The position numbers were made by a program, and so were the translations under genes. The notes beneath the pieces were generated by a model. It was not told the origin of the DNA. It searched no databases and was given only the letters and a program-made list of their open reading frames with translations. Below are positions 1-5,895 of a stretch of 6,184 nt of DNA, one piece after another (within the stretch, counting starts at the first letter, position 1; each line of letters opens with the position of its first letter). The stretch is from Paracoccaceae bacterium (GTDB lineage: Bacteria > Pseudomonadota > Alphaproteobacteria > Rhodobacterales > Rhodobacteraceae): assembly GCA_016764835.1 (NCBI GenBank), contig JAESRD010000193.1, forward strand, positions 1 to 6,184. Direction: 5' to 3'.

Positions 1-1264
1 GCACGTCCTTGCCGGTGCAGCTGATCACTGGTGCATCGAGATAGTCAAACGCCTGCTGCATGATCTGGCTGCCGATATAGGAGCCGATAGAGCCCTGCGG
101 CCAACCTTCTTCAACGGTGATACAGCGGTTCGTCTTGCGCACGCTGGCCAATACGGCTTCCATATCCATGGGCCGCAAAGTACGCAGGTCAATCACCTCG
201 GCGCTGATACCGTCTTCAGCCAGTTTCTCAGCGGCCTCAGTGGCGTAACGCACGCCGATGCCGATGGTAACAATGGTCAGATCATCACCCGGACGGACGA
301 TACGGGCCTTGCCAAATGGCACGGTGTAATCCTCAAGATCGGGCACATCGAAGGCCTGACCGTAGAGCATTTCATTCTCTAGGAAGACCACTGGGTTATT
401 GTCGCGGATGGCGGTTTTGAGCAGACCTTTGGCGTCAGCCGCGGTGTAAGGCATGACCACTTTGAGGCCGGGCACTTGCATATACCATGCGGCATAACAC
501 TGGCTGTGTTGGGCGCCAACGCGGGCTGCGGCACCGTTTGTGCCACGGAAAACCATGGGCGCACCCATTTGGCCGCCGGACATATACAGTGTTTTTGCCG
601 CCGAATTGATAATGTGATCAATGGCTTGCATGGCGAAGTTAAAGGTCATGAACTCAACAATAGGCCGCAGACCACCAAAGGCGGCACCAACGGCAATGCC
701 GGTAAAGCCGTGCTCAGTGATCGGCGTGTCGATCACCCGCTTTTCGCCAAATTCATCAAGCAGACCTTGGCTGACCTTATAGGCGCCCTGATATTCAGCG
801 ACTTCTTCGCCCATCAGGAACACGCTCTCATCGCGGCGCATTTCTTCGGCCATGGCGTCGCGCAGAGCTTCGCGCACGGTCTGGCTTTTCATCTTGGTAC
901 CTTCGGGCCAGTCGGGTGACGTATCAACCGGGGCAGCGACGACGGCTGGTGCGGCGGCGGCTGGTGCTTCAACTGGTGCGCTGGCTGTTGGCGCAGATGA
1001 CACGACATCAGCCATGCTTTCGCCCTCTTCGAGGATCACCGCGATCAGGGTGTTAACCTTTACGCCTTCGGTCCCGGCCTCAACGAGGATTTTGCCGACG
1101 ATGCCCTCATCGACAGCCTCAAATTCCATCGTTGCTTTATCAGTCTCGATCTCGGCCAATATATCGCCAGAGGCGACAGAATCGCCCTCTTTGACCAGCC
1201 ATTTGGCCAGCGTGCCTTCTTCCATTGTTGGAGAAAGCGCCGGCATAAGAATTTCAGTTGCCAT
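1..1264 (-). CDS. pdhB: Pyruvate dehydrogenase E1 component subunit beta with N-terminal lipoyl domain (partial, C-terminus off the window)
   Basis: This is the beta subunit of the E1 (thiamine diphosphate-dependent) component of the cytoplasmic pyruvate dehydrogenase complex, which decarboxylates pyruvate and transfers the acetyl group to lipoyl groups. I translated 421 residues without a stop or frameshift. Residues 1-80 form a biotinyl/lipoyl domain, beginning [17 protein letters not shown], with the lipoylated lysine K43 in [11 protein letters not shown]. Residues about 83-120 are an Ala/Pro-rich flexible linker. From about 125 the E1 beta fold follows, with [15 protein letters not shown] (151-165, the cofactor-activating glutamate E153 or E154), [13 protein letters not shown] (183-195) and [12 protein letters not shown] (250-261, catalytic-region H253). 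The lipoyl fusion on E1 beta is known in alphaproteobacteria. The frame is still open at the left edge; I estimate that roughly 40 residues are missing. The start is supported by AGGGGTGA at 1279-1272, seven bases upstream of the ATG. It follows pdhA on the same strand after 137 bases. Confidence 0.97.
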   Translation of the reverse strand, partial: MATEILMPALSPTMEEGTLAKWLVKEGDSVASGDILAEIETDKATMEFEAVDEGIVGKILVEAGTEGVKVNTLIAVILEEGESMADVVSSAPTASAPVEAPAAAAPAVVAAPVDTSPDWPEGTKMKSQTVREALRDAMAEEMRRDESVFLMGEEVAEYQGAYKVSQGLLDEFGEKRVIDTPITEHGFTGIAVGAAFGGLRPIVEFMTFNFAMQAIDHIINSAAKTLYMSGGQMGAPMVFRGTNGAAARVGAQHSQCYAAWYMQVPGLKVVMPYTAADAKGLLKTAIRDNNPVVFLENEMLYGQAFDVPDLEDYTVPFGKARIVRPGDDLTIVTIGIGVRYATEAAEKLAEDGISAEVIDLRTLRPMDMEAVLASVRKTNRCITVEEGWPQGSIGSYIGSQIMQQAFDYLDAPVISCTGKDV

Positions 1265-1314
1265 TAGAAAGTCACCCCTGAAATTTGCGTGTCATTATGT
1301 GTTTGTACCATCAT
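1264..1314 (-). CDS. Possible 16-codon leader ORF overlapping the pdhB start
   Basis: In the unusually long gap between pdhA and pdhB there is a small ORF coding for [16 protein letters not shown]. Its TAA stop shares one base with the pdhB ATG (TAATG on the minus strand, 1266-1262), the classic arrangement for translational coupling. AGAGGAG at 1331-1325, a strong Shine-Dalgarno match, lies 10 bases before its first ATG (a second ATG follows at once). The pdhB ribosome binding site lies inside its last codons. The sequence directly shows the overlap and the binding site. That it is translated, or that it tunes pdhB expression, is inference. It resembles no peptide I know. It could be a chance ORF, since short ORFs with a purine-rich upstream stretch are common. 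Confidence 0.3.
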   Translation of the reverse strand: MMVQTHNDTQISGVTF

Positions 1315-1340
1315 CGCGTTTGGTCTCCTCTGCCAAGCTT

Positions 1341-1356
1341 GGCCATTCTGATGGCC
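1341..1356 (-). repeat. Perfect 6-bp hairpin in the pdhA-pdhB gap
   Basis: The minus strand reads GGCCAT-CAGA-ATGGCC, a perfect 6-bp stem with a 4-base loop. It lies about 45 bases after the pdhA stop and about 10 bases before the AGAGGAG ribosome binding site of the small ORF. No T-tract follows, so it is not a standard intrinsic terminator. It might be a processing or stability element of a pdhA-pdhB transcript, or simply chance. Confidence 0.35.
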
Positions 1357-1401
1357 TAACCCGGTGCAAGTTCTTCAATAATATCAGCCAGTTACCTATG
1401 C

Positions 1402-2391
1402 TTACGCATAAATATCTGTCCAAAGCTCGGACGCATCCGGCTCAGGGCTGGTTTTGGAGAACTCGGCCGCCTCGTTGACAGTCGCCTTGATCTCTTTGTC
1501 GATCTGCTTGAGGTCTTCCTCAGTGGCATGTTTGCCGGTCAGCAAAAGCTGGCGCACATTCTCAATCGGGTCGCGCTCTTCGCGGACCTTTTGAACCTCT
1601 TCGCGGGTCCGGTATTTGGCCGGATCAGACATGGAGTGGCCACGGTAGCGGTAGGTTTTGACCTCAAGAATGTAGGGGCCGTTGCCAGAGCGACAATGCG
1701 CGGTGGCGCGCAGACCGGCGGCTTTAACCGCCAGCACATCCATGCCGTCAACTTCTTCGCCTTCAATGCCATATGCTGCACCACGTTGCCAAAGCGAAGG
1801 CGACTTGGTTGAGCGTTGCACCGAAGTGCCCATTGCATATTGGTTGTTTTCAATAACAAAAACAACGGGAAGCAGCCAAAGCTCGGCCATGTTATAGGTC
1901 TCATAGACCTGACCTTGGTTGGCAGCACCATCACCAAAATAGGCAAATGTTACGCCGTCAGTACCATTATACTTGTCAGCAAATGCCAGCCCGGCGCCAA
2001 GTGGCACCTGTGCGCCAACAATACCGTTGCCGCCGTAGAAATGCTTCTCTTTCGAGAACATATGCATCGAGCCACCCTTGCCAGCACTATAGCCGCCCGA
2101 CCGTCCGGTCAGCTCGGCCATAACACCTTTAGGGTCCATGCCACAGGCCAACATATGGCCGTGATCGCGGTAAGAGGTAATGCGTTTATCGCCCTCTTTC
2201 GCCGAGGCTTCTAGCCCAACGATAACAGCCTCTTGGCCGATATAAAGGTGACAAAAACCGCCGACAAGACCCATGCCATATAACTGGCCAGCCTTTTCTT
2301 CAAATCGGCGGATCATTAGCATTTCACGGTAGTGACCAAGCAGTTCTTCGGCCGAAAGATTGGCCTTAGCTGTGGCTTTTTTGGCTGCCAT
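1402..2391 (-). CDS. pdhA: Pyruvate dehydrogenase E1 component subunit alpha
   Basis: This is the alpha subunit of the thiamine diphosphate-dependent E1 of the pyruvate dehydrogenase complex. It works with the PdhB product as an alpha2-beta2 heterotetramer and carries most of the cofactor-binding residues. The protein is 329 residues long, normal for bacterial E1 alpha. Visible motifs are RRFEEKAGQLYGMGLVGGFCH (28-48), SYRDHGH (73-79), GGSMHMF (106-112), the thiamine diphosphate/Mg motif running from GDGAANQG (153-160) to ENNQYAMGT (181-189), and the conserved loop YRGHSMSDPAKYRTREE (249-265). In mitochondrial E1 alpha this loop carries regulatory phosphoserine sites. I chose the ATG at 2391 because GAGGAGGAG (2406-2398) sits six bases upstream and the protein then begins MAAKKATAKANLSAEEL, a typical family N-terminus. 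The frame is open for 34 more codons, but that extension is not family-like. It lies downstream of ftsB (173-base gap) and upstream of pdhB. Confidence 0.97.
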   Translation of the reverse strand: MAAKKATAKANLSAEELLGHYREMLMIRRFEEKAGQLYGMGLVGGFCHLYIGQEAVIVGLEASAKEGDKRITSYRDHGHMLACGMDPKGVMAELTGRSGGYSAGKGGSMHMFSKEKHFYGGNGIVGAQVPLGAGLAFADKYNGTDGVTFAYFGDGAANQGQVYETYNMAELWLLPVVFVIENNQYAMGTSVQRSTKSPSLWQRGAAYGIEGEEVDGMDVLAVKAAGLRATAHCRSGNGPYILEVKTYRYRGHSMSDPAKYRTREEVQKVREERDPIENVRQLLLTGKHATEEDLKQIDKEIKATVNEAAEFSKTSPEPDASELWTDIYA

Positions 2392-2418
2392 GGGGCGCTC
2401 CTCCTCGCAACATAATGG

Positions 2419-2438
2419 ATAGTTTAACCTTAAACTAT
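2419..2438. promoter_or_regulatory. 20-bp perfect palindrome upstream of pdhA, candidate operator
   Basis: Two 9-base arms, atagtttaa and ttaaactat, are separated by only CC and are perfectly complementary. The site starts 27 bases upstream of the pdhA ATG, in an AT-rich patch that contrasts with the surrounding GC-rich coding DNA. As RNA it would need to open its 2-base loop and would leave a weak, mostly A-U stem, so a binding site for a dimeric regulator fits better than a transcript hairpin. It does not resemble the gammaproteobacterial PdhR operator as I remember it. The identity of any regulator is unknown. A pdhA promoter is plausible in the same patch, but I could not find a convincing -35/-10 pair. 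Confidence 0.4.
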
Positions 2439-2564
2439 TTAATACATGAGCAGAGTTAACATGGCTATGGTGAATATGGTGCAGAGCGGCCAAAGCGCCG
2501 CATGACCGCTATGCGCCCAGCGAAGAAGTGGTTAACCGGTAGGCGAGGGGAAGGTAGAGTAGGG

Positions 2565-2864
2565 TTAGCGGATGATCATCTCATCAGCGCGGATCATGCC
2601 CAGCACATTGCGCGCTTGCTCATCAAGCAGATCAAGGTCGAGATAATCATCAGACAGCCTGTGGGTCAGGTTTTCCATCTCGCTCATTTCAGCGTTAAGC
2701 ATGGCTAACTCATCTGACAATGCGCGCACTTCACTGTTTAGCTCGGCCCGGCGAAACAGGCCGAAATTACCCTGCACTGCGGCAAAGGCAAAGTAGAGGC
2801 CAAGCAGCCCCATAAGGAAAATGTAAAAGAGTGCGCCCAATGCCGGGCGGCCGCGTCTGAGCAT
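2565..2864 (-). CDS. ftsB: FtsB/DivIC-family septum formation initiator
   Basis: This is a small bitopic inner-membrane protein of the divisome. In the family, FtsB pairs with FtsL through its coiled coil, binds FtsQ, and helps activate septal peptidoglycan synthesis. The 99 residues show a short basic cytoplasmic N-terminus (MLRRGRP), one transmembrane segment at about 9-30 (ALGALFYIFLMGLLGLYFAF), a QGNFGL turn at 31-36, a heptad-like coiled coil at about 38-68, and the C-terminal DLDLLDEQARNVLGM region (76-90) typical of FtsB/DivIC proteins. The length is normal. The ATG at 2864 has GAGG about six bases upstream (ACGAGGCAAAG). Its position just upstream of pdhA matches the gene order I know from alphaproteobacteria such as Caulobacter and supports the assignment. 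A terminator-like element ahead of it suggests it begins its own transcription unit. The specific name ftsB rather than divIC rests on taxonomy and context. Confidence 0.88.
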   Translation of the reverse strand: MLRRGRPALGALFYIFLMGLLGLYFAFAAVQGNFGLFRRAELNSEVRALSDELAMLNAEMSEMENLTHRLSDDYLDLDLLDEQARNVLGMIRADEMIIR

Positions 2865-2951
2865 CTTTGCCTCGTTGCTGCATCATTTAGCGCGCAGCTG
2901 GGCATGTTTTGCACACTCATTTGCCGGGGGGCAACATCTTTTCATCACTTT

Positions 2952-2969
2952 GCGAATCGGGGGCGAATC
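2952..2969. repeat. Tandem heptamer GCGAATC, 11-bp period, upstream of ftsB
   Basis: The heptamer gcgaatc occurs at 2952-2958 and again at 2963-2969, spaced by one helical turn (11 bp). It lies in the 180-base region upstream of ftsB, between the upstream terminator and the ftsB start. The nearby stretch 2921-2934 (ttgcc-gggg-ggcaa) is a 5-bp inverted repeat. Either could be a regulator site for the ftsB-pdhAB unit, but the motifs are short and I recognise no known operator. The rest of this region shows no clear promoter or gene. Confidence 0.2.
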
Positions 2970-3021
2970 AGCGCCCGACTGCGGCAATTCTGCCCCAGTG
3001 ATTAGCGAGGGAAAGCTGGCC

Positions 3022-3040
3022 AAAAGGGCAGGCACTGCCC
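3022..3040 (-). terminator. Probable intrinsic terminator after the lipoprotein gene
   Basis: On the minus strand a perfect 6-bp GC-rich stem, GGGCAG-TGC-CTGCCC, is followed directly by TTTT. A flanking G-T wobble can add a seventh pair. It begins four bases after the stop codon of the lipoprotein gene, the expected position. The triloop and short T-tract make it modest, so read-through into ftsB is possible. It suggests separation of pgk-fba-lipoprotein from ftsB-pdhA-pdhB. Confidence 0.6.
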
Positions 3041-3044
3041 CAAT

Positions 3045-3548
3045 TTAGAAGTCTTCAAAATAGACTTGGGTGTCAAACGTGCCGATCATAGTTGAACATA
3101 GGTCAACGGGCGTGTTGTGTGACGGGCAAAACTGAGCCTCAAATTCACCCGCGATTTGGCCAATAGGTGCTGAACCTTCGCGGTTCATCTCGGTCAGCGT
3201 CAATGTCGCCGGGCCGCCAAAGTTCATTTGGCTCGCTATCCTGCCGCCACTAGGGGCCCAAATGTAGGCAGTATGGGCTTGGCCAATGACGAACGCGTCA
3301 AAAAACGCGTTAATGCCAAAATACCCATTGCCATTGTTAATTTGGTCGGTCGGAAAAGTGTGAATGCTCAATCTCACTCCATTATCTGCATTATCTGCGA
3401 TACCCACGCTAGGGCTAGCGGGATTGAGCGGGTATTGGTAGATCAGCAAATTGTGCGTGGTGCCGCCCATATTGATGACAATTTCGCCCAATACAGGCAG
3501 CGTGTCCTCGGCTGGCGGTGTCTGCACACAGCCAGCCAATAATAGCAT
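3045..3548 (-). CDS. Putative small lipoprotein of unknown function, start uncertain
   Basis: I do not recognise the family. The translated frame has a lipobox (LLAGC, cysteine at residue 7 of the ATG-initiated product) followed by a Pro-rich, acidic stretch, as in a lipoprotein tether. The body, about residues 18-167, is rich in Gly, Asn and beta-forming residues. A Cys pair (C141, C151) near the C-terminus, in FCPSHNTPVDLC, may form a disulfide, consistent with a periplasmic or envelope location. The only ATG/GTG/TTG start in the open frame is the ATG at 3548, which leaves just six residues before the cysteine, too few for a signal peptide. The frame is open further upstream and encodes GGLIWLLTFMLLLAGC, a good hydrophobic segment, so initiation at a rare codon such as ATT (3566) or CTG (3569), after GGGGCGG, is plausible. 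The fba stop lies only 14 bases before that ATT, so translational coupling is possible. A terminator follows at once. A degraded signal peptide is the alternative. Confidence 0.65.
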   Translation of the reverse strand: MLLLAGCVQTPPAEDTLPVLGEIVINMGGTTHNLLIYQYPLNPASPSVGIADNADNGVRLSIHTFPTDQINNGNGYFGINAFFDAFVIGQAHTAYIWAPSGGRIASQMNFGGPATLTLTEMNREGSAPIGQIAGEFEAQFCPSHNTPVDLCSTMIGTFDTQVYFEDF

Positions 3549-3580
3549 GAAGGTCAGTAGCCAAATCAGACCGCCCCGGT

Positions 3581-4510
3581 CTACGCCTTGTTCAGATAAA
3601 TATCGACCAACTTGCCCAGCATTTCCAGCGCTTCATCGCGCGGCCGTTGGAACGAGTTGCGGCCAATGATAGAGCCATTGCCGCCGCCATCGCGGATCGC
3701 ACGCGCATCATCATAAACCGCATCGGCGCCTTTGGCAGCACCACCCGAGAATACGATCAAACGACGGCCATCAAATGCCGACTGCACACAATGCGCGACC
3801 CGCGCTGCTTGTGTTGAGATGTCAATCTTTTGCTCCAAATAGACCTTCTTGGCCTCGGGCAAAGAGAGGTGATCAGTCGACAGCTTAACCTTGATGATAT
3901 GGGCGCCCAAAAGAGCCGCCATCTGGGTCGCATAAGCCGCAATATCAATCGCTGTTTCGGCGTCTTTATCAAGGTCTTCGCCGCGTGGATAAGACCAGAT
4001 TACGGTGGCAATGCCCTTGGCCGCAGCCTCACGCCGCATCTCGGCAATGTCGCTAAACATGTCCAGCCCGGCCGATGAACCCGGATAGATGGTGAAGCCA
4101 ATAGCTGATGCGCCAATGCGCAACGCATCATCAACCGAGCCAGTGATCGCTTGGGTTTTTGGGGCCGCAGCCGGGATCAGAGAATTGGCTGAGTTGACCT
4201 TCAAAATTGTCGGGATCTGACCGGCAAATGTATCAGCACCAGCTTCCAGCGCGCCAAGTGGGGCGGCGTAGGCGTTCATGCCCGCATCAATGGCCAGCTG
4301 GTAGTGATAGTGGGGGTCATAGCCACCCGGATTGCCCGCAAAGCAGCGCGCGGGCCCGTGTTCAAAGCCCTGATCAACCGGCAGAATGATCATTTTGCCA
4401 GTGCCACCCAGACGGCCAGCCATCAAAATACGGGCAAGGTTTGCTTTAACGCCGGGCGTTTCGCCCTCATATTTGCTCAAAATATCGCGGACGGTTTGGG
4501 TCATAGCCAT
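3581..4510 (-). CDS. Class I fructose-bisphosphate aldolase (DhnA/FbaB type)
   Basis: This enzyme reversibly cleaves fructose 1,6-bisphosphate to glyceraldehyde 3-phosphate and dihydroxyacetone phosphate in the cytoplasm, through a Schiff base on lysine. The 309-residue protein is a single TIM barrel of the DhnA family, shorter than E. coli FbaB. Signature segments are PVDQGFEHGP (44-53), the WSYPRG motif (172-177), the lysine segment HIIKVKLS (204-211; the Schiff-base residue is K207 or K209, which I cannot settle by eye), and the phosphate-binding SGG (255-257) and GRN (283-285). Two starts are possible, ATG at 4510 or at 4504 (MAM); neither has a strong Shine-Dalgarno sequence, the best being AGAAAG eight bases before 4510. 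It lies 87 bases downstream of pgk on the same strand, consistent with a glycolytic/gluconeogenic unit. The class and reaction are clear. I leave the symbol blank because fbaB and fda are both used for this group. Confidence 0.93.
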   Translation of the reverse strand: MAMTQTVRDILSKYEGETPGVKANLARILMAGRLGGTGKMIILPVDQGFEHGPARCFAGNPGGYDPHYHYQLAIDAGMNAYAAPLGALEAGADTFAGQIPTILKVNSANSLIPAAAPKTQAITGSVDDALRIGASAIGFTIYPGSSAGLDMFSDIAEMRREAAAKGIATVIWSYPRGEDLDKDAETAIDIAAYATQMAALLGAHIIKVKLSTDHLSLPEAKKVYLEQKIDISTQAARVAHCVQSAFDGRRLIVFSGGAAKGADAVYDDARAIRDGGGNGSIIGRNSFQRPRDEALEMLGKLVDIYLNKA

Positions 4511-4531
4511 GGAACAGACTTTCTATAAATA

Positions 4532-4563
4532 GGGTCGCACCCGGCATAGACCGCCCGTGCGGT
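4532..4563 (-). promoter_or_regulatory. Two small tandem hairpins in the pgk-fba gap
   Basis: The 87-base gap between pgk and the aldolase gene holds two adjacent inverted repeats on the minus strand: ACCGC-ACGG-GCGGT (4563-4550) and GGGT-GCG-ACCC (4542-4532), the second followed by TATTTATAG. Neither has a proper T-tract, so full termination is unlikely. They could moderate pgk-fba read-through or stabilise the message. A weak promoter-like pair, TTGCAA with TATGCC at 17-base spacing, overlaps the first hairpin, so an internal fba promoter is also possible. All of this is low certainty. Confidence 0.25.
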
Positions 4564-4597
4564 GGTTGCAATTGAGTTAACGCTAGCAGTGCATAGG

Positions 4598-5779
4598 TTA
4601 ATTACCGCTAAGTGCCGCCACACCCGGCAATGTTTTGCCTTCCATCCATTCAAGGAAGGCGCCGCCAGCGGTTGAAATATAGGTGAAGTCGTCGGCCACA
4701 CCGGCCAAATTGAGCGCCGCCACTGTGTCGCCGCCGCCTGCAACCGAGATCAACCCAGCTTCGACCGTTAGCCGCGCAGCCTCTTTGGCGGCCGCCATTG
4801 TCGCGGCATCAAATGGTTCAATCTCAAACGCGCCGAGCGGGCCGTTCCATATTAGGGTCTTGGCCTCGGCCAAAGCGGCGCTGATCCGGGCCACGGTGTC
4901 TGGGCCCGCATCTAAGATCATCGCATCTTTGGGGCAGGCAGTGGCGGGCAGGGTCTCATTGGCTGCATTGGCGGCAAACTTACGGGCGACGACAATGTCA
5001 GATGGCAGCAAGATCGTGCAGCCCTCTGCCTCGGCTTTGGCCAAAATGGCGCGCGCCGTGTCGGCCAGATCATGCTCGCAAAGCGATGTGCCAACCTCAT
5101 GGCCCTGTGCGGCCAGAAACGTGTTGGCCATGCCGCCGCCAATCACCAGCGTGTCAACTTTGGCCACCAGATTGCCCAACAGCTCCAGCTTGGTCGAAAC
5201 CTTCGCCCCGCCAACCACGGCAACAACCGGGCGTTTTGGCGTGCCAAGAGCGGCTTCCAGCGCACCCAGCTCCTCGGCCATCAACCGGCCAGCGCAGGCG
5301 GGCAACAGCCGGGCCAAACCTTCGGTCGAGGCATGTGCGCGGTGGGCGGCCGAGAAGGCATCATTGCAATAGATGTCACCAAGCGAGGCCAAACGCGCGG
5401 CAAAGCCCGCATCGTTTTGTTCTTCGCCCGGGGCAAAGCGGACGTTTTCTATCAGCAGAACTTCGCCTGCGGGCAGGGCATCTATGGCGGCGGCGTAGCT
5501 GCCATTGGCAAAGTTTACCTTCACGTCGAACGCCGCCTCAAGCGCCGGGAGCAACGCCCGCAATGACAGCGCCTCATCTACCTTGCCTTTGGGTCGGCCC
5601 AAATGCGCCAGCAAAACCGGCTTGCCACCGGCGGCCAAGATGTCAGTCACCGTCGGCACGATCCGCTCGATGCGGGTGGCGTCAGTCACCACACCGTTTT
5701 CCATTGGCACATTAATATCAACCCGGGTCAGCACGCGCTGGCCCTTAAGATCGAAATCATCAAGTGTTTTCCAGCCCAT
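4598..5779 (-). CDS. pgk: Phosphoglycerate kinase
   Basis: Phosphoglycerate kinase reversibly transfers phosphate from 1,3-bisphosphoglycerate to ADP, giving 3-phosphoglycerate and ATP in glycolysis and the reverse in gluconeogenesis; it is a cytoplasmic monomer. The 393-residue protein is full length. The N-terminal substrate domain shows TRVDINVP (18-25), catalytic-region R36 in [17 protein letters not shown] (58-65), ENVRF (111-115) and AHRAHAS (145-151). The C-terminal nucleotide domain shows [14 protein letters not shown] (188-201), GGGMANTFL (214-222), WNGPLGAFE (311-319), [10 protein letters not shown] (347-356) and [15 protein letters not shown] (368-382). The ATG at 5779 is well supported by AAGGAG at 5792-5787, seven bases upstream. 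It is the first gene of the leftward series and is divergent from the secreted-protein gene at 5896. No frameshift or missing key residue is seen. Confidence 0.98.
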   Translation of the reverse strand: MGWKTLDDFDLKGQRVLTRVDINVPMENGVVTDATRIERIVPTVTDILAAGGKPVLLAHLGRPKGKVDEALSLRALLPALEAAFDVKVNFANGSYAAAIDALPAGEVLLIENVRFAPGEEQNDAGFAARLASLGDIYCNDAFSAAHRAHASTEGLARLLPACAGRLMAEELGALEAALGTPKRPVVAVVGGAKVSTKLELLGNLVAKVDTLVIGGGMANTFLAAQGHEVGTSLCEHDLADTARAILAKAEAEGCTILLPSDIVVARKFAANAANETLPATACPKDAMILDAGPDTVARISAALAEAKTLIWNGPLGAFEIEPFDAATMAAAKEAARLTVEAGLISVAGGGDTVAALNLAGVADDFTYISTAGGAFLEWMEGKTLPGVAALSGN

Positions 5780-5895
5780 AGCGGTGCTCCTTAGCCAAAC
5801 CTAATCATGCGCCCGTAACGGTTGGACAGTTCTGGCGCAGTATGTAACGCTGCCTTTTAGAATGATTTTTTATTGAACAACATAGGGGTGTCACA
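5780..5895. promoter_or_regulatory. Divergent intergenic region between pgk and a secreted-protein gene
   Basis: This 116-base gap must hold the promoter for at least the plus-strand gene and probably for pgk too. It includes an AT-rich stretch at 5855-5880 with a T-run at 5865-5871. On the plus strand TTGGAC (5822-5827) is a fair -35 box, but the sequence 17 bases on (TAACGC) is a poor -10; TAGAAT (5858-5863) is a good -10 without a matching -35. On the minus strand CATACT (5844-5839) is only a partial -10. I can support a promoter region but not exact sites. Confidence 0.4.

Noticed and set aside
476..1478. Plus-strand ORFs at 476-919 and 852-1478 opposite pdhB
   Set aside because: The minus strand encodes a continuous, motif-rich E1 beta across the region to 1264; the plus-strand products are compositionally odd shadows.
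2424..2459. CtrA binding site (TTAA-N7-TTAA) upstream of pdhA
   Set aside because: Several TTAA boxes occur, but their spacings are 2, 5 and 13 bases; none is 7.
2392..2493. 34-codon N-terminal extension of pdhA starting at 2493
   Set aside because: The strong GAGGAGGAG site lies just before the ATG at 2391, the extension is not family-like, and it would run across the palindrome and AT-rich control region.
2484..2515. GC-rich inverted repeats after ftsB as a terminator
   Set aside because: Stems such as GCGGC/GCCGC form, but no T-tract follows on the minus strand, so I do not call termination between ftsB and pdhA.
2738..2920. 60-codon minus-strand ORF overlapping the start of ftsB
   Set aside because: It is out of frame with ftsB, which has the typical transmembrane and coiled-coil pattern and its own ribosome binding site.
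2883..2945. 20-codon Cys-containing ORF upstream of ftsB
   Set aside because: There is no ribosome binding site before its ATG, and it has no overlap or coupling with ftsB; it is best treated as chance.
4683..5715. Long plus-strand ORFs (229 and 237 codons at 4683-5372 and 5002-5715) opposite pgk
   Set aside because: They are antisense to an unmistakable full-length phosphoglycerate kinase, have low-complexity Ala/Ser or Arg/Pro composition, and show no recognisable domain.
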